Both the position numbers and the translations under genes were made by a program. From Silurus meridionalis (lineage: Eukaryota > Chordata > Actinopteri > Siluriformes > Siluridae), in NCBI RefSeq assembly GCF_014805685.1, contig NC_060887.1, positions 30,461,463 to 30,525,462 of the forward strand: DNA of 64,000 bases. Direction: 5' to 3'. The notes under the pieces were generated by a model. It saw only the letters and a list, made by a program, of their open reading frames with translations, had not been told where the DNA came from and did not search any database. This document shows positions 10,075 to 22,639 of the stretch, one piece after another. Numbering within the stretch: position 1 is the first letter of the stretch; the number at the start of each line of letters is the position of its first letter.

Positions 10075-11440
10075 CAGTGCCCTCCACAATTATTGGCACC
10101 CCTGTTTAAGATGTGGTCGTGGACTTCTAAAAATTTAAAACAACATAGAACCCAAATGCAAAAAAAGAGAAAAATCCAACCTTTTTGTAAAAAAATCACA
10201 CATTTAGAAAAAGAAAAAAAAAACTTGAAATCATGTGTGCCACAATTATTGGCACCCTGATGTTAATACTTTGTACAACCTCCTTTTGCCAACAAGACAG
10301 CACTTAATCTCCTCCTATAACATTTCACAAGATTGGAGAACACAGAGAGAGGGATTTTTGACCATTCTTCTTTGCACAATCTTTCTAGATCATCCAGTGT
10401 CCTGGGTCCTCTCTTATGCACTCTTCTCTTTAGCTCGCCCCACAGGTTTTCGATTGGGTTGAGGTCTGGGGACTGAGATGGCCATGGAGGACCTTGAGTT
10501 TGTGACTGCTGAACCACTTTTGTGTAGATTTTGCCACATGTTTTGGATCATTATCCTGCTGAAAGACCCAATGACGACCCATCTTCAGCTTTCTGGCAGA
10601 GGCCATCAGGTTTTTATTTAAAATATCCTGGTACTTCAAAGCGCTCATAATGCCATGCACCCTAACAAGGTTCCCAGGGCCTTTGGAAGAGAAACAGGCC
10701 CACAGCATCACAGATCCTCCACCATACTTCACGGTGGGCATGAGGTGCTTTCGGCATACTCATCTTTTGTTTTACGCCAGACCCACTTAGAGTGTTTGTT
10801 GCCAAAAGCTCAATCTTAGTCTCATCTGACCAAAGCACACGATCCCAGTTGAAGTCCCAGTACCGCTTAGCAAACTCCAGGCGTTTACGTTTGTGAGTGT
10901 TAGTGAGAAAAGGCTTTTCCTTGCATGCCTCCCAAACAGCTTGTTGGCATGTAGAGGCGTCTGATGGTTGTTTTGGAGACTCTGTGACCCCAAGATGCCA
11001 CTCTTTGATGCAATTCTGTGACGGTGAGCTTGGGAAATTTTTTTACTTCTCTTACCATCCTCCTCACTGTGCGTTGTGGCAAGATAAACTTGGGACCTCT
11101 TCCAGCCTTGTTTTTCACTGTTTCAGTTGTTTTAAACTTCTTAATGATTCCTCTGACTGTAGATACCGGCAAGTTAAGGCGAGTGGCTATTTTCTTGTAG
11201 CCATTGCCTGACTTATGAAGGTCGACACACATCTGCCTTACTTGAATGGTGTGTTCTCTTGTCTTTGCCATGTTGACAAATGGGTAAGAGAATTAGGCCT
11301 CTGTGTCACGTCATATTTATACCCCAGGGAAACAGGAAATAATGAATTACTAATTAAAAGTCTGAATCTGAGAAGATTTGATTTTAATTGGAAGTTATGC
11401 CTCTTTTAACAAATTTGTTACACCAATGTGTTTTTTTTTG
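10075..11440 (-). mobile_element. Tc1-like element, right terminal repeat lost
   Basis: The left TIR starts CAGTGCCCTCCACAATTATT after a TA (10073-10074), and the inner repeat CCACAATTATTGGCACCCTG recurs at 10240-10259. The matching outer and inner repeats expected beyond 11271 are absent; the right boundary (about 11440) is a guess where Tc1-like text fades. Confidence 0.8.
10263..11271 (-). pseudogene. Tc1-like transposase, frameshifted
   Basis: It starts at ATG 11271 (MAKTREHTIQVR). The N-terminal paired-like DNA-binding domain is intact (GYKKIATRLNLPVSTVRGII, then VKNKAGRGPK and RRMVREVKK). Catalytic DDE pieces survive in other frames: LWSDETKIE near 10820, FQQDNDPKH near 10560, and [11 protein letters not shown] near 10460. 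At least two frameshifts separate them, so no working enzyme is made. Length without breaks would be about 335-340 codons, normal for Tc1. Confidence 0.9.
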
Positions 11441-12142
11441 CTTTAGTGCAAATCAGATTAGACTACATCCAAAAGAAATTCAGTGTTTCCACATTTGAGA
11501 TCAAGGCAGTCATTAGAACCAAGCTAAACAATGAGGATAAGGTCTTCAAAAAATTAACCCTTTATGAATAATAAAGAAAGTGAATAAATGAATGGTTTGT
11601 AAATGTCAAATGCATGTAGACTAATTTTCACCTGGTTATTTAAAGTAAACAACACAAGAAAAAGATAATCGTATTCATTGTTGCGTTGTATTTTATGATG
11701 TTCACTGTGGCATTGTGCTGTAATTATATACAGTTTTGTGTGCAAATAAAACTTAATATTCTCAATATTCTGGTTGAATTTTAATGGTATTGTATATCAC
11801 TTTATTGCATTTCAGTAGTATTGAAATTGCACTTTAGTTTTATTATGTACTGTAGTATTAATTAACAGTTGTACCTTAAAATAATTTTTTTCAGCAGTTA
11901 ATGAAAATTGCAGAATTCCTTAAAAAAAAAAAACTGCAGTATTTTTTTTGTAATTGAAAACAGGTAGCATTAATGTCTCCTTTCTACTTAAATACATGTC
12001 AGAGCTCAAACCTCTTTACTTTAACTTGAATGAAAAAGTGTAGTCAATTCTTCAACTTTTACCAGAGTCTTTTTAAAACATAACTATCTGTACTTCTACT
12101 TAAATGAAGGATGTGTGTATTTTTACCATCTCTGGTACCAGA

Positions 12143-12780
12143 ATATCTGCAGCAACGGTACAGCAGATGAACCACGTTATTTAAATCATTACAGTTTCTA
12201 CCATAGGAAAGTATTCACGCCTTTTTTGTCTTGACTTGAATACAAAAAAAGAGATGTTTTTTATAGCTACACAACAAGAAAATGATCAAAAAGCACAATG
12301 TGGCATAACATGATCTTGTCAAATTGCAGGGTTGTGAGAGGAATTAAACATGTCAAGAGGTGCTATTATGTAAAGTAATTAACATTTGGTTGGTTACAGT
12401 AACTGAAACTTTGGGAGAAGATTACTTATTTAGAAAACTATAGATGTTGGTCAATTTGGAAATGTTTTATGACTTTTTAGTATTTTTCATATAAACATGG
12501 TATACTTAGTAGTTAGTGAAGCATATGAACAATTGCAGAGGTTAATACTGCTTTGATGATACTACTTTTGTTGCATTTTCCTTACATTTTCTTTGTCTGT
12601 GTATATAGGTTATTTCCTGCTCTACTGTTACTCTTTGTACACATTTGCTACTTTAGTCAGTTCACCTACATAGCTCAAACATTTTAAAACTGTTATTATG
12701 CAAATTCTTATGTAATGGTTTTATTAGAGGATCAAGCACATTCAAACCCTATTGTGATTGTAGGGATTTATATCATTATT
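12143..12780. other. Non-coding; contains the paralogous empty site of the R2-type insertion
   Basis: Positions about 12580-12720 align by eye to 940-1052 joined to 5246-5295. Both share CCTACATAGCTCA followed by (T)AAACATT and a TATTATG-like continuation, without the 4.2-kb element. No gene seen. Confidence 0.55.
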
Positions 12781-12784
12781 ATTT

Positions 12785-13095
12785 GTATTTTTATTACTTG
12801 AAACTTGGCCAGATCGAAGTGTTTAATCTGTGAGAGGTTGACAAAGTGTTAACCCAATTGTCCAAAGGGGGGCGCTACAATCCAAAAAAACATAATTTCA
12901 CACATTTTTAGCCATAGCCCATACACCATTTGTCGTTTAATCAAAAGTTTTACATCATTACAATCCTTGGGTCAAATGTGTCGCTCTACAAAGTCCCGCA
13001 AAGTTGAGTCCAAAACCACTTTTGCAAACTAGTCCTATTTTTTCGCCCGATCGGAACCAAACCAGTGCAGACGTGTTCGCTGGACGGTGAATATC
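12785..13095. repeat. Putative dispersed repeat with GGGGGGCGCTACAA text
   Basis: Contains AAAGGGGGGCGCTACAATCC and GATCGGAACCAAACCAGTGC, text I associate with a common unclassified fish repeat. It ends near an A17 run. No coding potential. Confidence 0.35.
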
Positions 13096-13219
13096 AATAA
13101 TTATAAAAAAAAAAAAAAAAAAGTTGGACTTTATAAAGCAAATATAAAATGTAATTATATATTTAAAATGTTATAAAATATTAAAAATTAGTCCCTTCAA
13201 ATATTTATCTCTAATAAGT

Positions 13220-13595
13220 AAACCAGAGGAGACAGTGGCAAGAAAAAACTCCCTGGTATGAGGAAGAAACCTTAAGAAAACCCAGAAATCAGAGGGAACC
13301 ATTTCCTCATCTGGGTGACACCAAATATCCATTTATTATAGTTCCATCATTGCTGATGTTATCAACTGTACACTGATGAACAGTTGAGTGTAAAACTCTT
13401 CATGGCAATTGTGTAGCCCCAAGCCATTGTAGGAAACTGTCCACACTAATCACAGTCCAAATCCATCCTCATGGTTCCTGATTTAAACTCTCCACAGCAA
13501 CCTCCTGGAACCTTCTGTTTATATGGAACCATCTTTGGTTCACAGTGGCTTCCAATAGAAGAGAACTCCATCCGGAAGTAAGGCATCAGGATAAA
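13220..13595 (-). repeat. FamA dispersed repeat
   Basis: Minus-oriented copy: GAGGAAGAAACCTTAAGAAA, a GGGAACCATTTCCTCATCTG block, then a long tail (TAGTTCCATCATTG and on) shared with 31085-31440. Confidence 0.75.
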
Positions 13596-13599
13596 AGCT

Positions 13600-14940
13600 C
13601 AACAGAGATCTCGAGAGCTCCAAATATGGATGATTTTTTATCTGTATCAGTATTTTTAAATAATAGTTAAGGGTATGGTACAGTGAGATAAGTGGTGAGT
13701 GTGTAATTTGATTACAGATAAAATTCTAATGGTGCTGCTATTAAAGCTTTACAGGGTATGTCTTCTGTTTCATATGGGCATTGTTTAGATAATGTCAATG
13801 AAGTTGATAGGAATGAAAATGGGATTTATCTAACACCAGATTATTTCATTCATGCTGATGAAAATTCTTAGTCGATACAAAAAAGCCCAATTTTGAATTC
13901 ACTTGAGTCTTCATAAACCAATAATAAATCTACATAGAATTTTAGTGCAGATATTGAAAGACTTAGCAATGGAAATAAAGGAGCTCATTATTATTGTGTG
14001 TTCACTTAAAGGTGTTACCCTGTGTGTAGTTCCTTTAAGTGAGGACATAAAAATAAGTGAACACAGGTTAACCGGGGACCATAGTGTATTTCACTAGCTT
14101 GTTAATGAACAAGGTTGCGATGTGAATGAGTGAGGAAAGATGGATCAACATGACATGCTTCAAATGAACTGAATAGAAGCCTGGAATGACAGACAGACTC
14201 AGATGTGACACACCGGTGTGTTTTGATGATGCCATGTTTGGACTGCTGATATATTCTCAGTTGATGAAAGGAAATTGCTTGCAATGGGCTGCTGACAACT
14301 TGACAAGTTTGGGTTTAATGATACGGTTGAAAAGTTGTCCCAGTGAAATTTCCAGCTTCTGTATTTATGTGCTTGGGATGAGGGTGTTTCCTGGGGGACT
14401 GTACTCATTAAAATGTGATAAACACTACAGCTGACCACTGACTTCTGTGATGTATTGCGCATCAGCCCTGCTGTGAAATGAGAAATTTTGATAAGGAAAG
14501 GAAAACGGAGTTCTTCCTTACCACAGTGGGTTTGAAACTTATCATTTATTCTCTGCTGTAGTTCATCGGTGGTTCAAGTGTCCAGAGCCTTATCAATTTT
14601 TTGATAAAAAATTCAGTGCGTCGTGTAATCAGTTACCTTTTACGGGGAATAAAACAAACTATGACACTTTTAAAACGAAAAAAGAAAAGACATTATTTTA
14701 AGACATTAGATGCCAGCTCACTGCTACAGGTATAACATTAACTTCTATTAAGGAATCTGCATTTTATGTAGGTCTACAATGCATAATCAAAACAAGGTCA
14801 CTAATGAAGGCAGCTACATCCAAGAGGCTGAATCAAATTGATTTGTTACACCAAGAAACACAGGCAGCATATAATTATACTATTTATAAATTAACTCAAC
14901 TTTGCATTTCCATCAAAAGAAAAAACACTACCTACTTAGC
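13600..14940. other. No gene seen
   Basis: AT-rich sequence without a supported ORF. Two copies of a TTCACTTAAAGG/CCTTTAAGTGA inverted pair lie near 14001-14042. Nothing else recognised. Confidence 0.5.
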
Positions 14941-14942
14941 TA

Positions 14943-15454
14943 CACTATATGGACAAACGTTTGGGGAACATCTGTCTATAAGATTATGTGCTTTTTTTGA
15001 ACATCCTATTTAACATTCAGTCCCCATTTGCTGTAATAAAAACCTTCACTCTTCTGGGAAGATGTTCCACTAGATTTTGGATTGTGCTTGTGTAGATTTG
15101 AACTGAATTTGTGCTCATTCAGCCTCAAGGGTGTGAGTAAAGTCAGGTACTGATGTAGGCGAGGAGGCCTGGGGTGCAGTCAGTGTTCCATTTAATCCCA
15201 AAGGTGTTCAGTAGGGTTGAGGTCAGAGCTCTATAGCAGGAACACTCGAGATCTTCCACGCCATCCCATATAAACAATCTCTTTATATGCATAGGGGCAT
15301 TTTCATGCTGGAATAGGTTTGGGTCTTCTAGTTTAAATGAAGGAAAAATGTAATGCTACCACATCCAGAGGCATTCTATACAATTGCAATTATGTGCCTC
15401 TATGTGCAACTGGAAAAGTTAGATGTCCCAATACTTTAGTTTTTCCATATATTG
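14943..15454. mobile_element. Tc1-type MITE (FamM), full copy
   Basis: Left end CACTATATGGACAAACGTTT and right end (reversed) CAATATATGGAAAAACTAAA are flanked by TA on both sides (14941-14942, 15455-15456). The interior retains decayed Tc1 transposase text in antisense (GAACATCTGT..., CCAAAGGTGTTCAGTAGGG). Confidence 0.75.
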
Positions 15455-16104
15455 TAGCTAACAAGAATGAAAAAGGTTTATGGTTTATATTCCTTATTAA
15501 GTTTGAATATTTCTGGGCAATTTTTACAGTTTAAGACAACAACTAAAGATGTTATTTTAGTTATTTTTTATTTTAAAACCTTTTGTCTTGTAAACTTTAA
15601 ATATATATTTTTCAGCAGTTTACAGTGTAACTCTTGTAACTTTAAAATAGTGGTGGCTTAGTGGTACTAACTATATTGACAAAGGTTGAGGTCCTTGTCA
15701 TTATGTTTTTATAAGCCATTAATATGGCATCCTGATGGTGTACTTCTGCTTGGAGCTTCAATTACCTGAGACTCAATCACTACTGAGAGGATGACTCACA
15801 TAGAAAACTCTAAAGATTGCTGTAAGATTGTTCTGGATGGTAAAACACAAACACCCTTTAAATTAATACCATCTCATTTGGATAACATAAATGTTATTTA
15901 TTGGAAATAGTTCATGCCCATGTCTCGGCCATTCTTCAGTTAACAACTTTATGCCCATTACATGTGAAAGATTTAACTGAAATATCACAGGCCCTGATGT
16001 TCATACTGAAGACCTTTTAAGCATTTAACAGTGTTTGACTTTATGGAATACAGTTGTGGAAGTAAAATGATGCATAATCATTGTGCACTATTCAGGGTCA
16101 CTGT

Positions 16105-16285
16105 GGAAGAGGTAAGGTTTTCTTTTGAGATTGCTTCCTCAAAAAGTTTGTTCCTCATACTGTGTCCACGGGTTTTTTTCTTGCTGCTGTCGCCTCTGAC
16201 TCATTCGGGATATAAATCTGTGTCTGGATATCTGTAAATCTGCTTGGTGACCCATGTCCATTGTCAAAAGCACTATATAAAAATT
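16105..16285 (+). repeat. FamA dispersed repeat, degenerate
   Basis: Diverged plus-oriented copy ending GTCAAAAGCACTATATAAA, the usual FamA 3' region. Confidence 0.55.
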
Positions 16286-16289
16286 TTTT

Positions 16290-18900
16290 TACAGAGCAAG
16301 CAGCCTAAAAAAGCAATACAAGAAATAAAATACAAATAAATTAAATAGAATGAAGAGAGAAAATAAATGATTGTACTTACAAAGGTCTCTGGACAAGAAG
16401 GTAAAATGAGTAAATATACAAGCCGATTAAAGATAGTTGTCTTATATAGTTAAATTTTTTATTTAATACATCTCACTAGTGCCACAGATTCAACAAATGA
16501 CATATGATTTTTGAAACTGATGTAGAGAAAAATAAAACCAAATTTTTCTGTATATTCTGTTTCCATGGTGGACCAGAAATGGTAAATAAAATGTAAAACC
16601 TATGAATGTCTGTTAATACTTTCCCTATGCAGACATAATGGCTCTTCTTTTATAGTTAATCTCTGGTCTGATGAATTGCCTTCAGCTAAATAATTTACAT
16701 ACAGTAAATGTGTGTGATTAGATAAACCACAACAGAGGATCTGCGACAGAATTCCAGCTGCTTCATAGAAAAAAACAGCCAGTTGACGAGCCCCCCGAGC
16801 TAGACAACCAACACAATATTAAACATGAAAGATAAGCTCCACCCATTGGTGGTTTGGACAATTCAGTTGTCTCCAACGTAGTCCTCAGGACAATTTTCGG
16901 CACAACATTTTATCAGCAATACTGCACACAATAAACAGTCCTGTTGCTCTACTGTAAGCATGTGGACTCACCCTGAAGCCTTTCAACCAGGGACAGTTTA
17001 GAAACACCACTAGCTAGATATTTGTATGCGTGGTCACACATGAGCACTTAAAAGATGATGTTATTCCCTGAATCACAGGGAGGTTAACCTCTTTTGCCAA
17101 TTAAATGATCTGGTGCTTCTTTTACAGAAACGTGACACTGAATTCAATGAAATCTTTGGTTTCAAACGAAATGTGACCTAAAATGCATATTCCTTTTAAT
17201 AAAATATCATATCTATGTTGTTGGTGTTTTGCTAAAACAGAATCTCTAGGTTTAGTGTTTTTGGTGTGGTGTTTGTCTACAGATTCAGCTTAGTTTTTAT
17301 GTCAGTTATTGTTCAGCATGAGATTTAACATACAGAGCTCATGTTGCTACACCCCACAAGGCTCAGGGGCAGCCCTTGTCATGTGGGGTTTGATGTGGTG
17401 TGTGGGAAAGATGTCCAGGTGGTGGTGGTGGTCCTCAGGGATGCGAACGACAGCTGGGGTTTATTTTACACACGTGGGGTCATCAAAGTCCTTCTCATTT
17501 TGTCTTCTCATCTCTCTGTTTGTTCCTCTTTGATACTGTGGTTCTAGTTGTATCTCAGTATCTGTTCTTTCATCTATATCCGCCTTCTTTTCCCTATCCC
17601 ATTCTCCCTTTTCCTCTTTCTCTTAGTCTTGCTCACCCAGTAATGGTGAACAGACAGATGGCTGGAAGCAGGGCTCTGGATCCTACCTGCGAGGACAGCT
17701 GGTGGCTTCCCATTAATGCTTAAACAGAGGGTTGCCTTCGTGTCCCCAACTGTCACCTGTGCACCATGAGGGCCCATGACACGCTCTATCAAAACAGCAA
17801 TTTAGAAAATTAGGCAGGGTTTGGAGCATTCTGGTCTTTGGTTAGTACAAATTGCTTGTGTGATATGTGTTTGTCCTGGATTTGTGTATGAATAAGTGGT
17901 GTTGTGTTTATGCCCTAGATGTGTGAGGATTGTCCACTTTTAAACTGATTCCATATTTAAACAGGATGCAGTAGATAGAAACAGGCTTATGAAAGCTTTA
18001 ATATTAACTATCATTTATCTGGATGATTATGAGCCAGGGCTTTAACAGTAGCATTAGTCTGTAATGGGTTTCGATCCATTTACATTGTTTCCATGCCCTT
18101 TTTTTGTATAAAAGTGGCTACTAAAAGATAAATGCTGCATGACCTTCAGAAACCTGTGGGAAAAGCTGAATCATTCATTACAGAATAAAATCAGGGGCAT
18201 ATGAGAATGAGTGTGACAGCGTCTGCCCCTAAGTCTCGCCGTCTACTCTCCTCGTTTACACGTCTGTGTGTTCACTTCCTAAAAATTTTAGACAAGCTTC
18301 TCATTCAGACCCGGAACTGGAGGTTTCACTAGATGGACACTTTCGTTGCCAGACGTCTGTAGTAAAGCCATACCAGGAACTCTTTTTCTCTGCACCTCAG
18401 CAGCCTGATGACTCGTGCAGACACATGATCATCAAATGAGACTCTCGGACGCCTGTCAGGAGAAAGGGTTACACAAGGACTTCTCACCAACTGCAAGGAA
18501 GATTCGTTTAACAAAATCGGTTGCTGGAAACACTTTAGTAACAGGAGCGATGCTATCGGTATCAGTTAATGGCTTACATGAGCGAGGGCAGTTAAGTGGA
18601 AGGCCTGGGTTTTTTTCATGGCTTAACAGGAAAGCATCTGAGCTTTCCGGACAACTTTCGAAGAGGATGTTACGTCAGACCACTCGGCCATTTTTCTATG
18701 ATACAACACTTTACATTAAAATTAGTGAAAAAAACAAGAATTGTAGCTCATTGGCCTTATAACCAGTATGCTTTTTGAACAAAATTTAAGCATGCATGAC
18801 CTTACTTTTGATATATTTATATTTTTTATATTTATAAATATATACATATTATATTATTACATATACATTTCCATATACGTATTGTTATATTATTATATAT
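16290..18900. other. No confirmed gene; weak exon-like signal on the minus strand
   Basis: Mostly AT-rich. Minus strand 17785-17637 is open between an AG (17787-17786) and a GTGAGC donor (17636-17631), encoding text such as GPHGAQVTVGDTK. 18220-18680 is GC-richer without recognisable content. TA-rich low-complexity DNA covers 18790-18905. Confidence 0.4.
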
Positions 18901-18905
18901 ATTAT

Positions 18906-19356
18906 ATTTACCAACGACCGCTACAGGTATTGTTAGCCAACAGGGTACCAGTGAAAATCTGGAAATGTTGGCCGAAGGAGGAGAAGGAGAGGAGGATGAC
19001 GTCTACAGAGACAGCAGGGAAGGGAGAAATGTAGGAGAGTGGAGGTTTGAGTTGGTACTATAAATGTTGTTATTATGACTTGTAAAGGGAGAGAGGTAGC
19101 TTATATAATGGAGAGGAGAAAAGATATAGGTTGGGCAAAGGGTGTAAAGGGAACATTAGAGGTGGGTTAAACTGTTATCATGGTGTGAATAGAAAGAGAA
19201 ATGGTGTAGGGGTGATACTGAAGGAAGAGTACAGTAAGAGTGTAGTGGAGGTGAAGAGAGTTTCTGATAGAGTGATGAACATGAAGCTGGAATTTGAAGG
19301 GGTGATGATAAATGTCATCAGTGCTTATGCTCCACAAGTGGGTTGTAAGATGGAGG
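18906..19356 (+). pseudogene. RTE-like LINE, 5' fragment (start of APE endonuclease)
   Basis: Plus-oriented 5' UTR plus N-terminal endonuclease text: RKRNGVGVILKEEYSKSVVE, then VKRVSDRVMN, ending INVISAYAPQVGCKMEEK. The expected catalytic remainder is missing. It abuts, head to head, a minus-oriented RT fragment of the same family at 19357. Its sequence is an inverted, diverged copy of about 20520-20998. Confidence 0.8.
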
Positions 19357-19683
19357 AGAAGGTGCTCTTTTTTGGCATGGAACCACACTGTTGCTCACAG
19401 ATGGTCACCTCTTCTCTCAGCCTGGCTTCCACTACTCTTTCCCATAACTTCATGGTGTGCCTGATCAACTTTATTTCTTTGTAGTTACTGCAGGTCTGCA
19501 CCTTTCCCTTATTCTTAAAGATCAGTACCAGCACACTCCTTCTCCATTCCTTATGCATCCTCTCACCCTCTAAAATCCTGTTCAACAATCTTTTTAAAAA
19601 CTCCACTGCATCTCACCTAAACATCTCCATGCTTCTACCGGTATGTCATCTGGCCAACCGACTTTCCACTCTTCATCTTCTTA
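19357..19683 (-). pseudogene. RTE-like LINE, N-terminal reverse transcriptase fragment
   Basis: Minus-strand text includes LNRILEGERMHKEWRRSVLV, FKNKGKVQTCSNYKEIKLI and ERVVEARLREEVTICEQQ, i.e. RT blocks ahead of motif A. It stops before the catalytic aspartates. In an intact member (compare 54459-56681) the same text follows the linker without interruption; here 19684-19822 intervenes. Confidence 0.85.
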
Positions 19684-19822
<139 letters not shown>

Positions 19823-21165
19823 CTCTTATTTTTCTTGTTCATCAGCTACAAAATACTCTTCTCACTAGACAACACATTTCCATCTACATCCTTTATTGCT
19901 CTAACTTGCAGCACATCCTTTCCAGCTCGGTCTCTCTGCCTGGCCAATCGCTACAAATTCTTTTCTCCTTCCTTACTGTCCAACTTCTTCTACAGCTCCT
20001 CATATGCCTTTTATCTTGGGTTTCGCCACATCTCTCTCTACCTGCTGACATCTTCCCTGAATCTCACACTACAGTCTTCCTCCTTCAGTTTCCACCATCT
20101 TATTCTTCTTTCAGTCCTCACTCTCCCCCTCTTCTTCTTTACCTCCAAAACCATCCCACAGACCACCATCCGATGCTGTCTACCTACACTGTCCCCTGCC
20201 AACACCTTACAGTCTCCAATCTCCTTCAGGTTGCATCTCCTACATAGAACATAGTCCACCTGTGTGCACCTTCCCCCACTCTTATACGTCACCCTATGAT
20301 CCTCCTTCATCTTGAAATAAGTGTTCACCACTGCCATTTCCATCCTTTTAGCAAAATCTACCACCATCATCCCTTCCACATTCCTCTCCTTAAAACCATA
20401 CCTACCCATCATCTCCTCATCACCTCTGTTCCTCTCACCAACATGGCTATTGAATTGTTCATTCTCTTCACCACTTCATTTAATTCACTCCTGAATTTTT
20501 CCTTCTCCTCCATCTCACAACCCACTTGTGGAGCATATGCACTGATGACATTTATCATCACCCCATCAACTTCCAGCTTCATGTTCATTACTCATCACTC
20601 ATTCAATCAGAAACTCTCTTCACCTCCACTACACTCTTACTGTACTCTTCCTTCAGAATCACCCTTACACCATTCCCCTTTCCATCCACACCATGATAGA
20701 ACAGTTTAAACCCACCTCCAATGTTTCTGGCCTTACTCCCTTTCCACCTGGACTCTTGAACACACAACATATCTACCTTTCTTCTCTCCATCATATCAGC
20801 TATCTCTCTCCCTTTACCAGTCATAGTACCAACATGTAAAGTGCCCACACAAACCTCCACTCCCCTACACTTCTCCTTTTCCTGCTGTCTCTGTAGACGT
20901 CTTCCTCCTCTCCTTCTCTTCTTCGGCCAACATTAGCCCAATTTCCACTGGTACCCTGTTGGCGATACAATACCTGTGGCGATACAATACCTGTGGCGAT
21001 TGTTGGTATCGACCGATCCGGTATGAAATTCAGATTTGTGATCCGCATATTTGATTTGGCGCATGTTTTACGCTGGATGCCCTTCCTAACGGAACCTTTC
21101 CCATTTATCCAGGCTTGGGACCGGCACTAAGAGTGCACTGGCTAATGCAACCATAATGACTGGGT
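19823..21165 (-). pseudogene. RTE-like LINE, 5' UTR, APE endonuclease and linker
   Basis: The 5' end near 21165 reads (minus) text around CCATTTATCC and GGCACTAAGAGTG found at starts of this LINE. The endonuclease begins near 20860 (MEVCVGTLHVGTMTGKGREI), with ERRKVDMLCVQESRWKGS (the conserved E of the endonuclease) and, near 20250, GRCTQVDYVLCRRCNLKE. The linker follows to about 19830 (FREDVSR). Several stops and frameshifts are present. With 19357-19683 it forms one minus-oriented LINE truncated in the RT. Confidence 0.8.
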
Positions 21166-21212
21166 TGTACAGGTTTCCATATAATATCTTTAAAAGTTTT
21201 TAATATAGCTGG

Positions 21213-21216
<4 letters not shown>

Positions 21217-21270
<54 letters not shown>
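21217..21270. repeat. (TA)n microsatellite
   Basis: Uninterrupted TA tract followed by CATACATACATA. Confidence 0.95.
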
Positions 21271-21271
<1 letters not shown>

Positions 21272-21274
<3 letters not shown>

Positions 21275-22635
21275 CATACAAAACAGATAGAATATTGCAA
21301 AGCATAGCTGTGCTTTCATATTAAATCATGCTTCTGCTTCTGTTTTTTTGTGCAATTTATTACATTCTATGTCTGGCTATAAATAATGGCACAGAAGCAC
21401 AGGTATCCTTATCTGAATGTTCAGGTTACATAAACAGCAAGACATAAAAACCGCTGACAGACTTAATTATATACAAGTCTCATTCTATGGACCCTGTTAT
21501 TCCCACCAAAATAGCTAAGCCAAGCAGCTTTCCATGATCTCCACATGATCAAACGCCACTGACCCTTACTCTGCTGTTTGTATTCATTGCTCTGCTAATG
21601 GTGCACAGTCAACAAATATACAAGCTCAAGATGCCTCAATATGTGCTAAACACTGCTTCCTCATGAGGTACCTCTCCCCCTTCCCCCATTCAATCAATAT
21701 GCTTATATTTTAGGCACAATATTTTGGGTAGAATTGGATGAAGCTGCTGCTTAGGGTGTGAGCCTGAGACTGAGCTCTAGCCTGAACAATAGACCTTCAT
21801 CAATCTCTGTCACCACAGATGGGTGTTGGGGAGCTCGAAGTTTCAGGAGGTCACATCCTTTGTCCAATCCTGAAAATATATGCAAAAGGGATTGGAGCAA
21901 TGGCTGAGACACATAAAGAAGCGCACTCGACTAGCCCTGAGCAAATGCTTTTGTGTCTGTAAATAATGGACTCGTGGAGTAATATTGCGTGGGTCAGCTT
22001 AAATCATTTGCTGTTAGGAAATATCTTTTTTTTTTTGGTTTAGATGTCTGTCTTGACATTTTGCAGTGCATTACGCACCATAAAATGTTTTATGTTTACT
22101 AGAAAAGCTTCCTAAACCTGCATTATCATATTTTCCCACGCTCGTCCTTGGTTTTTTTCTCATATGAAATAAAATAATTTTAATACATTGTAATGCATCC
22201 CTAGTCACAGACTACTCTAAAACATTTGACAGTTTCATCCCTGTAATCTTGAAATTAGATCATTTCGGTATAGTAGATCTAACTTAAAATCTTGATATCC
22301 ATCAACCAGAAGACAATGTTTTTTTTCACGGTCAAATTCATTTACTTATTGTAATCCCTGTTCATTCTATCCTTTCAACTCTAAACCTGTTGTTTAGCCA
22401 ATTCTCAGCATGCATCTCAAAGCGTGTGTAGATGGGAGATCAACAATTCAGCTTGCTCAGCCTACATCAGCCTGTATCTTCACACTTAATGAGATAGATA
22501 CCCTGGCTAGCTCGGAATGGTCTGGTGTATCATGGTGATCTTCTGAAGTCTTTCCCTAAAGATTTGGTTGGTTGAAGGAGGACTACTGTTAATCTAGAGC
22601 CTTACGCTTTCATAAAGCACTTTATTGTTTAAAGA
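21272..22635. other. No gene seen; moderately unique sequence
   Basis: Less repetitive than its neighbours. 21780-22020 is GC-balanced, with text such as CAGCTTAAATCATTTGCTGT, and could be a non-coding regulatory block 3 kb upstream of the 24.97 kb gene, but only position suggests this. Confidence 0.35.
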
Positions 22636-22639
22636 CTAT

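Larger units (their letters stand above)
6470..12134. mobile_element. hAT-like composite element with degraded target duplication
   Basis: The left end reads CAGAGATGAGAAGTAACG and the right end, reversed, reads CAGAGATGGTAAAAATAC, a short inverted terminus. Both inner ends carry the 'AGTACAAATACTT / TTAAGTAGAAGTACAG' text that I associate with a fish hAT family. Flanking 8-mers TCACCAGC (6462-6469) and GTACCAGA (12135-12142) share an ACCAG core, consistent with an old 8-bp target duplication. Inside are an (AAT)n tract, GC-richer stretches with CpG (about 7340-7450, 7580-7640, 7740-7820), and two Tc1 relics. No hAT transposase was recognised, so it is non-autonomous or gutted. Pairing of the two ends over 5.7 kb is an inference. 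Confidence 0.5.
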
